Shown here piece by piece: positions 43,212-53,700 of a stretch of 64,000 nucleotides of DNA. Position numbers and translations under genes: made by a program. The stretch comes from Pseudomonas gingeri (GTDB lineage Bacteria; Pseudomonadota; Gammaproteobacteria; Pseudomonadales; Pseudomonadaceae): contig NZ_JACAQA010000003.1 of NCBI RefSeq assembly GCF_013385425.1, positions 62,001 to 126,000 of the forward strand. The letters run 5' to 3'. Position 1 is the stretch's first letter, and each line of letters starts with the position of its first letter. Below the pieces are notes generated by a model that saw only the letters and a program-made list of their open reading frames with translations, did not search any database and was not told the origin of the DNA.

Positions 43212-44783
43212 TTATTCTGACAGCACGACTTTATCCTCTTGTACGCTGATCTGTCGTTTGAAATTGTTAAGAAAGTCTTCCGCCGGCAATGGTTTACCAA
43301 ACAAGTAGCCCTGGAGAAACTCGACGCCTCGGGCGCTCAGGTAGTCGCGTTGTAGTGGCGTTTCGACACCTTCGGCAACGATGCCCAGTTCGAGCTTGGC
43401 GCTCAATTCGATAATGCTCTCCAGGATATGCCCGGACAACGCGTCGGCGCCGATCATGGCGACGAAGCTCTGGTCGATTTTCAGGTAGTCGACGTTGAAC
43501 TGGCGCAAATAACTGAGGCTTGAATGCCCGGTGCCGAAGTCGTCAATGGCAATCATCACGCCCATCTCGCGCAACCGGGCGAACAATTGCCGGGCAACGG
43601 CGCTGGGTTCGATCAGTTCCCGTTCCGTCAATTCCAATACCAGGCGCACCCGGCCCGGAGCAAAGGCGGCAAGAAAGTCACGGCAGTCGTCCAGCAGTGC
43701 GAGATCCTGGCAATGCCGGGCGGTGATATTCACGCCGACGTGAAAGCCGGGTGCAAAGACCGCCGCGTGCGGGGCGAGGAGGGTGGCGGTCTGTTGCAGC
43801 AATGAACGGGTCATCGGTACGATCAGGCCCGAGTCTTCGGCCAGGGGAATGAACAGGTCCGGGCGCACCAACCCCTCACGGGGATGCTGCCAGCGCATCA
43901 GCACTTCCGCCCCGGCCCATTGGCGGCTATCGCTGCGCACCACCGGTTGGAAATAAGGAATGAACTCCCGGGCCTCGAGGGCTCGCCGTAGTTCGTGGGT
44001 CGGTGCGTTGGAGCGATTTTGCAACCAGCGCGTCGTGGCCGCGGCCAGCACTCCAAATACCAGCAGCAAGGCCATCAGGGCCGGGTATTCCTTGCCGACG
44101 TAACGCCAGGCTTCTCCCGCCGGGAAGCCTGAACTGACGCTGAAGGGGAAGCGACTAGAGGACAAGCTCGCCTGACCGACGGCAAACCCGGGGGCTTCAC
44201 CCTCGCGTACCTGGCCCTGGCCGGAGATCCAGACATTGCCGACCTGCAGGCGCAAGCCGGCCTCACGCCCGATCAGGCGCAGGATATTGGCCAGGTGATA
44301 ACCGTCGATACTGACCATGGCAGCGCCTTTGCCGTCCTGCAGGCGGTAGACCAGCAGTGAGGACTTGGGGGTGACCGGATTACCGTTCATCAACCAGAGC
44401 GTGCCGTCGACATAGTCCGCCGGGTCGACCGCTTCCTGATAAGGCCCGAACAAGGAAGTGCAATACAGGTTGTTGTTCCAGGCCAGGTTCGCGGCCCGGA
44501 CAAAGGGCCGCCGGGTGACCTGTTCGCGCAGGGCCAGTTTGACGTCGTCGCAGGGCTGGCCGGCCAGGGGCAGGATGACATTGGCGGACTCGGCGGCATT
44601 GTCGAGCATCAGGTCGAACTGTTTCAGGGCCTCGCCGGCGGTTTTCCCGGCGTTCTGGCTCAAGGTCCGACCGGCTTGCCAATGCAGGATGGCGATCCCG
44701 GAGAGAATCGGCAGCAGGCCGATCAGCAGGCTCAAGGCGTAACGGGCGATCCAGGAGCGAGAACCTTTGGCGGTCAATGGCAT
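43212..44783 (-). CDS. CSS-type membrane cyclic-di-GMP phosphodiesterase (EAL)
   Basis: A 523-residue inner-membrane protein: TM helix (about 12-34), periplasmic CSS-motif sensor domain (about 40-235), second TM (about 235-255), cytoplasmic EAL domain (about 265-510). The sensor motif reads Cys108-Thr-Ser where the family has CSS. The EAL signature is EVLMRW; IDDFGTGHSSLSYL, the KIDQSF segment and AEGVE are intact, so activity is likely kept. Periplasmic redox (DsbA/DsbB) controls this class. Confidence 0.88.
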   Translation of the reverse strand: MPLTAKGSRSWIARYALSLLIGLLPILSGIAILHWQAGRTLSQNAGKTAGEALKQFDLMLDNAAESANVILPLAGQPCDDVKLALREQVTRRPFVRAANLAWNNNLYCTSLFGPYQEAVDPADYVDGTLWLMNGNPVTPKSSLLVYRLQDGKGAAMVSIDGYHLANILRLIGREAGLRLQVGNVWISGQGQVREGEAPGFAVGQASLSSSRFPFSVSSGFPAGEAWRYVGKEYPALMALLLVFGVLAAATTRWLQNRSNAPTHELRRALEAREFIPYFQPVVRSDSRQWAGAEVLMRWQHPREGLVRPDLFIPLAEDSGLIVPMTRSLLQQTATLLAPHAAVFAPGFHVGVNITARHCQDLALLDDCRDFLAAFAPGRVRLVLELTERELIEPSAVARQLFARLREMGVMIAIDDFGTGHSSLSYLRQFNVDYLKIDQSFVAMIGADALSGHILESIIELSAKLELGIVAEGVETPLQRDYLSARGVEFLQGYLFGKPLPAEDFLNNFKRQISVQEDKVVLSE

Positions 44784-44857
44784 TGAAGGGAACCTGTAGG
44801 GGCAAGGGCGCCTGGAAGAGTAATGCTGCTCACTTACTTAATCTTGAGTACCTACCT

Positions 44858-44930
44858 TGTGGGAGCTGGCTTGCCGGCGATGGCGTCCGTAAGAGCGCCA
44901 AAAGCTTCGCAGACAAGCACCGCTCCCACA
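44858..44930. repeat. REPIN, type B, diverged
   Basis: Inverted REP copies about 44858-44882 and 44906-44930, with several mismatches between arms, between the EAL and LysR genes. Confidence 0.78.
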
Positions 44931-44932
44931 GG

Positions 44933-45805
44933 CTATCTATATTCGAATCGACTGGCCAGGTCGATAAAAGCCTGGGTTGCCGGTGAGACCTGGCGTCGGT
45001 CGAGCACGGCGATACCAATCTGACGTATCACCCGTGGCGACAACGGCCGGCTGACGTAACCGGGGGCCGGGTGTTCCGGCAGGGATTGTTCGGCCACCAC
45101 GGTCACGCCTTCACCACGGGCAACGGTCGCCAGGGTGCTGAGCAGTTGCGCGGTACGGTAGCGAATGTCCGGAACCAGTCGCTGGGCCGCGAACAGCTGG
45201 GACACCAACTCCCCGGAACCGGCTCCGGTGAGAATGAACGGATCCTGGCACAGCGCCTTGAGTTCAATGGCCCGCTGCTCGCACAACGGGTGGCCGACAG
45301 GGAGCAGGGCGACCATCTGGTCTTCCACCAGGGCAAAGGTGTCGAAGCGCTCCTGCGGCAGCACCACGAAACCCACGTCGATCCGCCGCTCTTCCAGCCA
45401 TTGCAGTACCTGTCGATCAGGACCTTCGTCGACCTGCACCTGGATACCCGGATGTGCCTGCCGGTAGCGGGCCAGCAGCGTCGGCAGCAGCTTGGTCGAG
45501 GAAGTGGGCCCGAACGAGCCGATACGCAGGGTCCCGCGTTTCATGCCTCGGGCATCGGCGGCCTCCTGGCGCAAGGTGTCCGCCAGGCCCAGCATGGCCC
45601 GGGCCCGTTGCAGCAACTGTGCGCCGATATCCGTCAGTTCCACCTGGCCCTGGTGCCGACGCAGCAACTCGACACCCAACTCCTGCTCAAGCCCCTTGAG
45701 GGCATGGGAAACCGCCGACTGGCTGATCCCCAGGCGCAGGGCCGCACTGGTAAAGCCGCGCAGTTCGGCGACCTGGGAAAACACTTCCAGCTGGGTCAGG
45801 GTCAT
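44933..45805 (-). CDS. LysR-family transcriptional regulator
   Basis: A 290-residue LTTR. N-terminal winged HTH LRLGISQSAVSHALKGLEQ (about 22-40) and a periplasmic-binding-like effector domain. It is divergent from an EamA transporter across 88 bp that contains a good dyad, so it probably controls that transporter and itself. Confidence 0.9.
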   Translation of the reverse strand: MTLTQLEVFSQVAELRGFTSAALRLGISQSAVSHALKGLEQELGVELLRRHQGQVELTDIGAQLLQRARAMLGLADTLRQEAADARGMKRGTLRIGSFGPTSSTKLLPTLLARYRQAHPGIQVQVDEGPDRQVLQWLEERRIDVGFVVLPQERFDTFALVEDQMVALLPVGHPLCEQRAIELKALCQDPFILTGAGSGELVSQLFAAQRLVPDIRYRTAQLLSTLATVARGEGVTVVAEQSLPEHPAPGYVSRPLSPRVIRQIGIAVLDRRQVSPATQAFIDLASRFEYR

Positions 45806-45813
45806 GAGCTTTT

Positions 45814-45831
45814 ACTCATTTTACGATGAGT
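45814..45831. promoter_or_regulatory. Candidate LTTR operator
   Basis: ACTCAT-TTTACG-ATGAGT, a perfect 6-6-6 dyad in the LysR/EamA divergent region. Confidence 0.6.
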
Positions 45832-45893
45832 CGACATAAATAAAATAATGCAGCCAGTTTGACAACCCTCGTAATCGATCAGCAGGAGAAACC

Positions 45894-46835
45894 ATGCACA
45901 CACAGGTGTCCACCTTCGCCGCAGGCAGCGACCTGCGGGTCTACTTCAAGCTTGCCGGAGTCTCGATGATCTGGGGCGGGACCTTTGTCGCCGGGCGCTT
46001 CCTGTCCAGCGATATCGCGCCGTTGTTGCTGGCCAGCCTGCGCTTTCTCCTGGCCAGTGTGATCCTGCTGGTGTTTATCGTGGCGACGCGTATTACGCTG
46101 GTGCTGCCGGACAGGAAACAATTGGCTCAATTGGCGCTGCTGGGATTTTTCGGCATTTTTCTCTACAACCTCTGCTTCTTTTATGGTCTGCACTACATCA
46201 ATGCTTCGCGGGCGTCATTGATCGTCGTGCTGAATCCGGCGGTATTCGGGCTGGCTTCATGGCTGTTCTTCAAGGAGCGGCTGAACGTAGCGAAGGTGCT
46301 CGGCATCCTGGTCTGCATGGGTGGTGCGGGGCTGGTGATTATCAGCGGCAACCGCAGCCTGTTCGATGGCGCGGCCCAGACCTGGATCGGTGACCTGCTG
46401 ATCTTCGGCTGCGTGCTGTCCTGGGCGGTCTACTCGCTGTTCTCGCGCAACCTGACCCGGGTGCTGGGCCCGCTGACCACCGTGACCTATTCGATCTGGC
46501 TTGGTACGGCCATGCTCTGGCTGGCCACCTGGCTGCGCGGGGAGGCGAGTCTTGCGCTCATCGAAACCTTGAATCCACAACAGCTGATGAGCCTGGTCTA
46601 CCTCGGCGGGCTGGGTTCGGCGCTGGCCTATATCTGGTATTACGATGGCATCCAGCATATCGGTGCAACGCGTGCTGGCGTGTTTATCGGCCTCAATCCG
46701 TTGACCGCGGTGATCTGTGGCGCGCTATTGCTGGGCGAGCAGTTGACGCTGATCATGTGCCTGGGCGGCGGGTTGATCCTGGGCGGCATCTACCTGTGCA
46801 ACCGACCGGCTTTGCGGCTGCCCGGGTCGAAATAA
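45894..46835 (+). CDS. EamA/DMT-superfamily transporter
   Basis: A 313-residue inner-membrane protein with about ten helices in two EamA repeats (about 15-150 and 160-305). WGGTFVAGRFL near the N-terminus and the GLNPLTAVICGALLLGEQL segment are typical. These are metabolite exporters or permeases; the substrate is unknown. Regulated most likely by the divergent LysR protein. Confidence 0.9.
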   Translation: MHTQVSTFAAGSDLRVYFKLAGVSMIWGGTFVAGRFLSSDIAPLLLASLRFLLASVILLVFIVATRITLVLPDRKQLAQLALLGFFGIFLYNLCFFYGLHYINASRASLIVVLNPAVFGLASWLFFKERLNVAKVLGILVCMGGAGLVIISGNRSLFDGAAQTWIGDLLIFGCVLSWAVYSLFSRNLTRVLGPLTTVTYSIWLGTAMLWLATWLRGEASLALIETLNPQQLMSLVYLGGLGSALAYIWYYDGIQHIGATRAGVFIGLNPLTAVICGALLLGEQLTLIMCLGGGLILGGIYLCNRPALRLPGSK

Positions 46836-46856
46836 AAAAGGGATACGGACAAACCG

Positions 46857-46884
46857 GGTTACGCCATGTAGAATCTGGTTACGC
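46857..46884 (+). promoter_or_regulatory. Direct repeat upstream of hpd
   Basis: GGTTACGC occurs at 46857-46864 and 46877-46884, 20 bp apart (two helical turns), ~200 bp before hpd. A possible activator site. Confidence 0.4.
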
Positions 46885-46980
46885 ATATAAGAATAACGTC
46901 TTCTGGCAGCAGAAGCCTCGCCCTGAGAGACTGGGTCGACATGAAGATATTTGGGTGCCAACTGATCTACGGCGATTTCC

Positions 46981-46996
46981 TGGCCCGCAGTGTGCG
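46981..46996 (+). promoter_or_regulatory. Weak sigma-54-like element before hpd
   Basis: TGGCCCGCAGTGTGCG has GG and GC 10 bases apart. The -24 block has one mismatch to TGGCAC and the -12 block reads GTGCG. Tentative. Confidence 0.3.
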
Positions 46997-47081
46997 GGGC
47001 ATTTCCTGTGCGCCACCCGCCGACGTCCGCATTGATAGCAACTAACTGACCGTTACTTGATAAAAATGATGAGGCGTCACC

Positions 47082-48158
47082 ATGACCGATATCTTCGAAA
47101 ACCCGATGGGCCTGATGGGCTTCGAGTTCATTGAATTCGCATCGCCGACCCCGAACACCCTGGAGCCGATCTTCGAGATCATGGGCTTCAGCAAGGTCGC
47201 GACCCACCGCTCCAAGAACGTGCACCTGTATCGCCAGGGCGCGATCAACCTGATCCTCAACAACGAACCCCACAGCGTGGCGTCGTACTTTGCCGCCGAG
47301 CACGGTCCTTCGGTGTGTGGCATGGCCTTCCGCGTGAAAAACGCCCAGCAGGCCTATGCCCGTGCCCTGGAGCTGGGTGCCCAGCCGATCCATATCGCCA
47401 CCGGCCCGATGGAGCTGAACCTGCCGGCGATCAAGGGCATCGGCGGCGCGCCGCTGTACCTGATCGACCGTTACGGCGAAGGCAGCTCGATCTATGACAT
47501 CGACTTCGTCTACCTTGATGGCGTCGACCGCAATCCTCCAGGCGCGGGCCTGAAGATCATCGACCACCTGACCCACAACGTCTATCGCGGGCGCATGGCC
47601 TACTGGGCGAACTTCTACGAGAAACTGTTCAACTTCCGCGAGATCCGTTACTTCGATATCAAGGGCGAATACACTGGCCTGACCTCAAAGGCCATGACCG
47701 CGCCGGACGGCATGATCCGCATCCCGTTGAACGAAGAATCGTCCAAGGGCGCGGGCCAGATCGAAGAGTTCCTGATGCAGTTCAACGGCGAGGGCATCCA
47801 GCACGTGGCCTTCCTCACCGACGACCTGGTCAAGACCTGGGATCAGTTGAAGAAGATCGGCATGCGCTTCATGACCGCGCCGCCGGAGACTTACTACGAG
47901 ATGCTCGAAGGTCGTCTGCCGAACCATGGCGAACCGGTCGACGAACTGAAGTCGCGCGGGATCCTGCTGGACGGCTCCTCGCAGGACGGCGACAAGCGCC
48001 TGCTGCTGCAGATCTTCTCGGAAACCCTGATGGGGCCGGTGTTCTTCGAATTCATCCAGCGTAAAGGCGACGATGGTTTCGGCGAGGGCAACTTCAAGGC
48101 GCTGTTCGAGTCGATCGAGCGAGACCAGGTTCGCCGTGGTGTACTCGCGACCGAGTAA
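47082..48158 (+). CDS. hpd: 4-hydroxyphenylpyruvate dioxygenase
   Basis: A 358-residue non-haem Fe(II) enzyme converting 4-hydroxyphenylpyruvate to homogentisate in tyrosine breakdown. Two vicinal-oxygen-chelate domains; iron ligands His in [11 protein letters not shown], His in [11 protein letters not shown] and Glu in [12 protein letters not shown]. Matches bacterial HPPD in length. Stands alone, without hmg genes in the window. Confidence 0.96.
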   Translation: MTDIFENPMGLMGFEFIEFASPTPNTLEPIFEIMGFSKVATHRSKNVHLYRQGAINLILNNEPHSVASYFAAEHGPSVCGMAFRVKNAQQAYARALELGAQPIHIATGPMELNLPAIKGIGGAPLYLIDRYGEGSSIYDIDFVYLDGVDRNPPGAGLKIIDHLTHNVYRGRMAYWANFYEKLFNFREIRYFDIKGEYTGLTSKAMTAPDGMIRIPLNEESSKGAGQIEEFLMQFNGEGIQHVAFLTDDLVKTWDQLKKIGMRFMTAPPETYYEMLEGRLPNHGEPVDELKSRGILLDGSSQDGDKRLLLQIFSETLMGPVFFEFIQRKGDDGFGEGNFKALFESIERDQVRRGVLATE

Positions 48159-48188
48159 CGCCCCGTTTTCTAAAGGCATACGCAACCC

Positions 48189-48264
48189 CTGTAGGAGCAG
48201 GGCTTGCCCGCGAAGGCGTTCTCAAGGACGCCAAAAGCTTCGCGGGCAAGCCCAGCTCCTACAG
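48189..48264. repeat. REPIN, type A, after hpd
   Basis: Inverted REP copies 48189-48214 and 48239-48264 with nearly identical arms, between the convergent hpd and DUF1345 genes. Confidence 0.87.
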
Positions 48265-48280
48265 GACGGTGTGTTCTGGC

Positions 48281-48922
48281 TCAGCCAAACAACCCCGCCG
48301 CAATATTGATCGAAAACCCCAGAATCGCCGTATTGAACAGAAAGCCGATCAACGATTGCGCCAGCACCACCTTGCGCAATGCTTTTGTCGCTACGCCGAC
48401 ATCGGAAGTCTGTACCGCCACGCTGATGGTGAAAGAGAAGTACAGGAAGTCCCAATAGTCCGGATGTTTCTCGCCATCGGCAAAGCGCAGGGGCGATTCT
48501 TCAGGTTCGCCCAGATAAAACTGCCGCGCGTAGTGCACGCTGAAGATCACCCCGATCAGCAGCCACGAGCCCATCACCGTCAGCCCGGTAAAGCCGTAAT
48601 GCAGCAGGCGCGTGTGCATCTCCAGGTCCTTGCTGCCCGCCAGTTCGACGGTGATCGCCGCCAGGCTGGCAATCGCGGCAATCGACACCATCAGCAAGAC
48701 TGTCCCGGCATTTTCGTCTTCGCGTTCGACGAAGCGTTGCACGTCTTCGGGTCGGGAGCGCACGGTCAGCCACAGCATCATGGCCAGATAGGCCCAGACG
48801 CCGGCATTCCAGCCGATCAGGATCTTGGTCAGTACCGGACTGACCGGAGCCAGTGCGCCGACGGCCAGGCCGAGGAGGGCGGAGAGGGTCAAGCGTGGAT
48901 GGGTTCGGGCGAGATGGGGCAT
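48281..48922 (-). CDS. DUF1345 membrane protein
   Basis: A 213-residue inner-membrane protein with about five helices. The central [20 protein letters not shown] and the C-terminal [19 protein letters not shown], which resembles a K+-channel pore-loop region, are conserved in DUF1345. No known function. Confidence 0.88.
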   Translation of the reverse strand: MPHLARTHPRLTLSALLGLAVGALAPVSPVLTKILIGWNAGVWAYLAMMLWLTVRSRPEDVQRFVEREDENAGTVLLMVSIAAIASLAAITVELAGSKDLEMHTRLLHYGFTGLTVMGSWLLIGVIFSVHYARQFYLGEPEESPLRFADGEKHPDYWDFLYFSFTISVAVQTSDVGVATKALRKVVLAQSLIGFLFNTAILGFSINIAAGLFG

Positions 48923-49323
48923 TGGCGCGCTCTGTTTTCAAGTATTCGCGCACCTTAACATGGACCTCGTCATACAGAATCGCCGCGCCCCCGTGCAGTG
49001 AGTTCGAAGAACTCGGGTTCCTCGTTCTGTCATATCCCGGCGACCCGGCCCCGTGTCTCGCCGCCTCCAGCGCAAGGCTCTTTGCCACTCCCGTAAAAGT
49101 GCCGGTATTACGTGGTGAAAGCGTCGCGAACACCCGAGAATTTATTTAAAAATCAATAAGATTCACCCGAGGTTTTTTCCTTTATCTGTCACCGGAACTT
49201 GAGAAGTTCTCATTCATGGCCTCACCCCTCAAGTCGTCTGGAACTAAGGCGACGCCTCGAGCGCCATGGCGTCAAGAACGAGCAAGTCACTCAACGTACG
49301 AACACGACGAAAGGAGATTCTTC
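48923..49323. other. Intergenic control region DUF1345 / DING gene
   Basis: 400 bp without a gene. It holds two similar 6-3-6 dyads, GAGTTC-GAA-GAACTC (49000-49014) and GAACTT-GAG-AAGTTC (49195-49209). Isolated CTGTCAT (49027-49033) and CTGTCAC (49186-49192) half-sites resemble half a PHO box, but no complete box is seen. Confidence 0.5.
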
Positions 49324-50502
49324 ATGTTTAAGCGCAATGTTCTCGCGGTATCCCTGACCCTCGCTGCCCTGTGCTCCGCCCAGGCAGCCATGGCCGCTAT
49401 CAACGGCGGTGGCGGTACCCTCGCGGCTCCGTTCTACAACACTTCCGGTGTTCTGCCTTCCGGTTTTGCCGCTTACATCGGTGTTGGTAGCGGCGCGGGT
49501 AAACTCGCGTTTCTGAACAACGATGCAACCCAGTTCGGCCTGCCCGCCACCACCAACGTGCACTGGGCTGGTAGCGACTCGAAACTCGCGACTACCGATA
49601 TCTCCACTTACAACACCAACCACGGCGCGGCCTGGGGCCCACTGATTCAGGTGCCTGCAATGGCGACTGCGGTGACGATTCCGTTCAACAAGGCCGGTGG
49701 CAACCTGAACCTGACCACTGACCAACTGTGCGGTATTTTCTCTGGTCGTCTGGCGGACTGGAGCAACGTTACAGGTTCTGGTCGTACCGGCACCATCACC
49801 GTGGCCTATCGCAGTGACAGCAGTGGTACCACTGAACTGTTCACCCGTTACCTGAACGCCAAGTGCACCAATCCGCTTGATGGTTCTTTCGCAATCACCA
49901 CGACCTTTGCTGGCAGCCACACCGCCGCCAAAGGCGTCAACCCTCCAACCGTCATCACCGCCAAGGGCAGCCCGGCTGTCATGTCCCTGGTAAACAGCAC
50001 CGATGGCGCCATTACTTACATGAGCCCAGACGTTGCAGTGACCACCACGGCCGGTCTGGACGATGCGACCAAAATCGCCACCATCAACAGCGTTGCCCCC
50101 AACCTCGCCAACGTCGGTACCGCCGTCTCCGGTGTCACTCCACCTCCAGCGGCCAACCGTGCCGATCCTAACGCTTGGGCACCGATTTTCGCTGCAACGA
50201 CCAACCCTAGCGATCCAAGCGTTTTTGCTTTCCCAACGACCGGCTACCCGATCATCGGCTTCACCAACATGATCTTCAGCCAGTGCTATGCCGATCCAAC
50301 CCAGACTGGTCTGGTGCGTTCGTTCCTGACCCAGCAATACGGTACTGGTACCAGTGCCAACGATGCAGCGGTAACGGCTAACCGTTTCGTTCCAATGTCC
50401 GCAGCCTTCAAGTCCGCCTTGCGCGGCAGCTTCCTGACCGCCACCAGCGCTCAGTACGTCGGTAACACCAGCGTCTGCAACGCCATCGGTCGTCCGCTGT
50501 AA
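49324..50502 (+). CDS. Secreted DING/PstS-like phosphate-binding protein
   Basis: A 392-residue exported protein. Signal peptide (MFKRNVLAVSLTLAALCSAQ, cleaved near AAMA) then INGGGGTLAAPFYNTSG, close to the DINGGG N-terminus of DING proteins, but here the Asp is Ala. YRSDSSGTTELFTRYL is the phosphate-loop motif. Relatives bind phosphate or act as the low-molecular-weight alkaline phosphatase LapA. The start has AAGGAG at good spacing. It lies directly before the giant exoprotein gene, as lapA lies near pdtA in P. aeruginosa. Confidence 0.85.
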   Translation: MFKRNVLAVSLTLAALCSAQAAMAAINGGGGTLAAPFYNTSGVLPSGFAAYIGVGSGAGKLAFLNNDATQFGLPATTNVHWAGSDSKLATTDISTYNTNHGAAWGPLIQVPAMATAVTIPFNKAGGNLNLTTDQLCGIFSGRLADWSNVTGSGRTGTITVAYRSDSSGTTELFTRYLNAKCTNPLDGSFAITTTFAGSHTAAKGVNPPTVITAKGSPAVMSLVNSTDGAITYMSPDVAVTTTAGLDDATKIATINSVAPNLANVGTAVSGVTPPPAANRADPNAWAPIFAATTNPSDPSVFAFPTTGYPIIGFTNMIFSQCYADPTQTGLVRSFLTQQYGTGTSANDAAVTANRFVPMSAAFKSALRGSFLTATSAQYVGNTSVCNAIGRPL

Positions 50503-50531
50503 CCCTCGCGTCAACGTAGCGCAATACCCGG

Positions 50532-50563
50532 TCAGCAACGGTGCAAGCCGTTGCTGATTTTTT
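50532..50563 (+). terminator. Intrinsic terminator after DING gene
   Basis: TCAGCAACGG (50532-50541) pairs with CCGTTGCTGA (50548-50557), loop TGCAAG, followed by six T. Confidence 0.9.
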
Positions 50564-50716
50564 GCGTATGCCTACAACTCGATATCGCTCATATGAATAT
50601 TCGATGACAAAGGTTCGGTCCCGATCCCCGGTATCCGCCTTAGTCATATAAGCGACACCGGCCTGCGACAGGCTGGCGTGGCAGCCCACTGTGCAACAGA
50701 CTAAGGAAGGGTAGTG

Positions 50717-53700
50717 ATGCTCCGCTGCAAACCTCCGGCAAGACTTAATGCTCAAGCGCGCCATGGCGAACCGTCGATATGGGCGCTCAAGCCCGTGGCC
50801 CAGGCGATTGCCCTGTTGCTGGTGGCCGGCAGTGCCCAGGCGCAGACTGCATTCAGTGCCGGCTGGTTTGCCGACAAGGGCGCTGCCCAGGCCGCTAGTG
50901 CCGGCCAGCCGGGTGTACAGTTGCCGGGCATGCCGCCACCGTTGGCGCAACAGCAGCAGGCCAACCAGCAGTTGCAGCGGTCATTGGCCAACTTCAATAA
51001 CAGCGTCGCCGCGATTGCCGCGCAACAGGCGGCGCAGGCCGCTGGCCGCCAGGCTGCCCTGGCTCGTCTGCCGACGGTGCCGGACGGCCTGGGGGAGGGC
51101 GGCCTGAAGGTCGATACCGGACTGACCCAGGGCTGGCTCAATGCCAAGGCGCCGGTGCAGACCCAGGCCGATGGCAAGACCACCGTGACCATCACCCAGA
51201 CTGCCGACAAGGCCATTCTCAACTGGGAAACCTTCAACGTCGGGCGCAATACCACCGTCGATTTCTCCCAGCAGTCGAACTGGGCCGTGCTCAACCGGAT
51301 CAACGACCCACAGTCGCGGCCAAGCGAGATCCAAGGCCAGATCAAGGGCAATGGCACGGTCATGCTGGTCAACCGCAACGGGGTAATCTTCAGCGGTACC
51401 AGCCAGGTCAACGTGCGTAACCTGGTGGCCGCCGCCGCAAACATCAGCGACTCCCAGTTCAGCAAGGGGTTGTATGTCGACAGCACCGGCACACAACCGA
51501 CCTTTACCGATGCCGTGGGGCAGATCCAGGTAGAGCGCGGGGCGCAGATCCAGACCTTGAATCCCGCGACATCCACCGACTCGGGCGGTTATGCCTTGCT
51601 GCTGGGCAGCGAGGTGCTCAACGACGGCAGCCTGGTTACCCCGAACGGCCAGGTCACCCTGGCGGCGGGCGACAACTTCTATATTCGCCAAGGGCTATCC
51701 ACTGCCGGCAACCCGCGTTCGACCACCCGTGGCAACGAGGTGGCCAGCACCCTGAACAGCGGCAGCCGTTCAGGGACGGTGATCAACAGCGGCTTGATCA
51801 CCGCGTCCACCGGCGATATCACCTTGACTGGCCACCAGGTGCTGCAAAACGGCGTGATCGCCAGCAGCACCTCGACCAATACCCGTGGCACGGTGCACTT
51901 GCTCAACTCGGCGGGTGACAGTACCGGCAGCATCACCCTGGGCACGGGCAGCACCACCGCTATCCTGCTCGATGCCAGCACGACCGGCCTGGACAGCCAG
52001 CGCGCCGCCGCACTGGCCGCACTCAACGGTAGCCCGAGCAACCTGATCACCGGCAAGTTCGATAACCTGAGCAGCGTGGTCGACCGCATCGAGCAGTCTC
52101 GGGTGGAGATCGTCAGCGGCGGTACCGTGGATTTCCAGAACGGTTCGCTGACCCTCGCCACCGGCGGCCAGGTTGCGGTCAGCGCAGGGCAACGCAGCCT
52201 GGTGCGCGACGGCTCGATCATCGATGTATCCGGTGCGGTCGGAGTCAAGGTGGCCATGGAGGCCAACTCGATCAAGGTCAACGTGCAGGGCAACGAGCTG
52301 CGTGACGCTTCTGGCAACCGTGATGCAGGCAAGCTGAGCAGCAGCGATGTCTGGGTCGATGTGCGTGACCTGGTCTATGTACCGGCCGGCACCGACGGTT
52401 ACCCCACGGCGCGTTGGTACACCGCCGGCGGCTTGTTGGAAGTCAGCGGTTACCTGGGCACGCAAGGGCATGGCGTCGGCGAGTGGATGGCCCAGGGTGG
52501 CACCCTGACGTTTACCGGCAAGGATGTGGTCACCCAGCAGGGCGCCCAGATCAATCTGTCCGGCGGTACCCTGGATGTGCAAAGCGGTTATATCAAACAG
52601 ACCTGGCTGACGGGCTCCGACGGGCGTCTGTATGAGTTGTCCAGCGCCCCGGGCGACCTGCTCTACACCGGGGTCTACAAGGGGTTCGCCGATACGAGCG
52701 TGCGCTGGGGGCAGACGGATTATTACTACAATCCGTTGATCGCTCCGCGCCAGCGTTACGAGCTGGGTTACACCGTGGGTCGCGACGCCGGCAACCTGGT
52801 GATTTCGACCGGCAGCGCGGTACTTGAAGGTCAGGTGATCGGTGATGTGTATCAGGGGCCTCAACAGAATCAGGCCGCCAATCCGACCCTCGATGGTTAT
52901 CAGCAATCGCAGACGGCGGTGGCTCGCCGCGCGCAATTGATCGCCGGCACCTACACACCGATCTATGACCCGATCGCGGGGGTGGTCAATTACAACCTCG
53001 GCGCCAGCCTGAATCAGGTCAGCTTCGCGGCCAACCCGACTGCCATCGCTGCGGGCGTGGACCTCGGTTCAGTGGTCCCGGTTAGCCGGCAGGGCACGTT
53101 GGTGCTGGACACCAACCAGCTCAACGGTTTCCAGCTGGGCGCAATCAAGGTCGCCGCCAAACAACAGATCGAGGTCGATAACAACCTGAGTGTCACCAAT
53201 GGCGGCACCATCACCCTCTATGGCCCGCAAGTCACGGTGAATGCCGACCTGACGGCCCGTGGCGGTACGCTGCAATTGGGCAACGTATTGAATCAGATCG
53301 ACCCTAATCAGTCGTTCAAGCTGCGAGACACGCTGATCGCAGCCCCCGGCAGTTCAGTGGCCAGTACCACCGTGGCCGCGGGTGTAACGCTCAACACCGC
53401 GGGCCTGTGGACCAACCAGTTGCTGGACTCGACCGACAACCAGGGCCTGCCCTATGTCAACGGCGGCCTGGTTTCCCTGCGCAGCAGCGGCAATCTGAGC
53501 CTGCAGGCCGGAAGCCTGATCGATGTGTCGTCCGGCGCGGTGTTGCAGGCCAACGGCAAGCTCCTCGGCGGCAAGGGGGGCAGCCTGATCCTGGCGGCCA
53601 ATGCCGGGGGCTTCGGCGTGGGCGGTGTGCTGAGCCTGGGCGGCGATATTCGTGCCGTGGGTGTCAACGGCGGCGGCACCTTGACCCTGCAAAGCAGCCA

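Noticed and set aside
49027..49192. PHO box before the DING gene
   Set aside because: Only single CTGTCAT/CTGTCAC half-sites were found; the expected second half 11 bp away matches poorly in each case.
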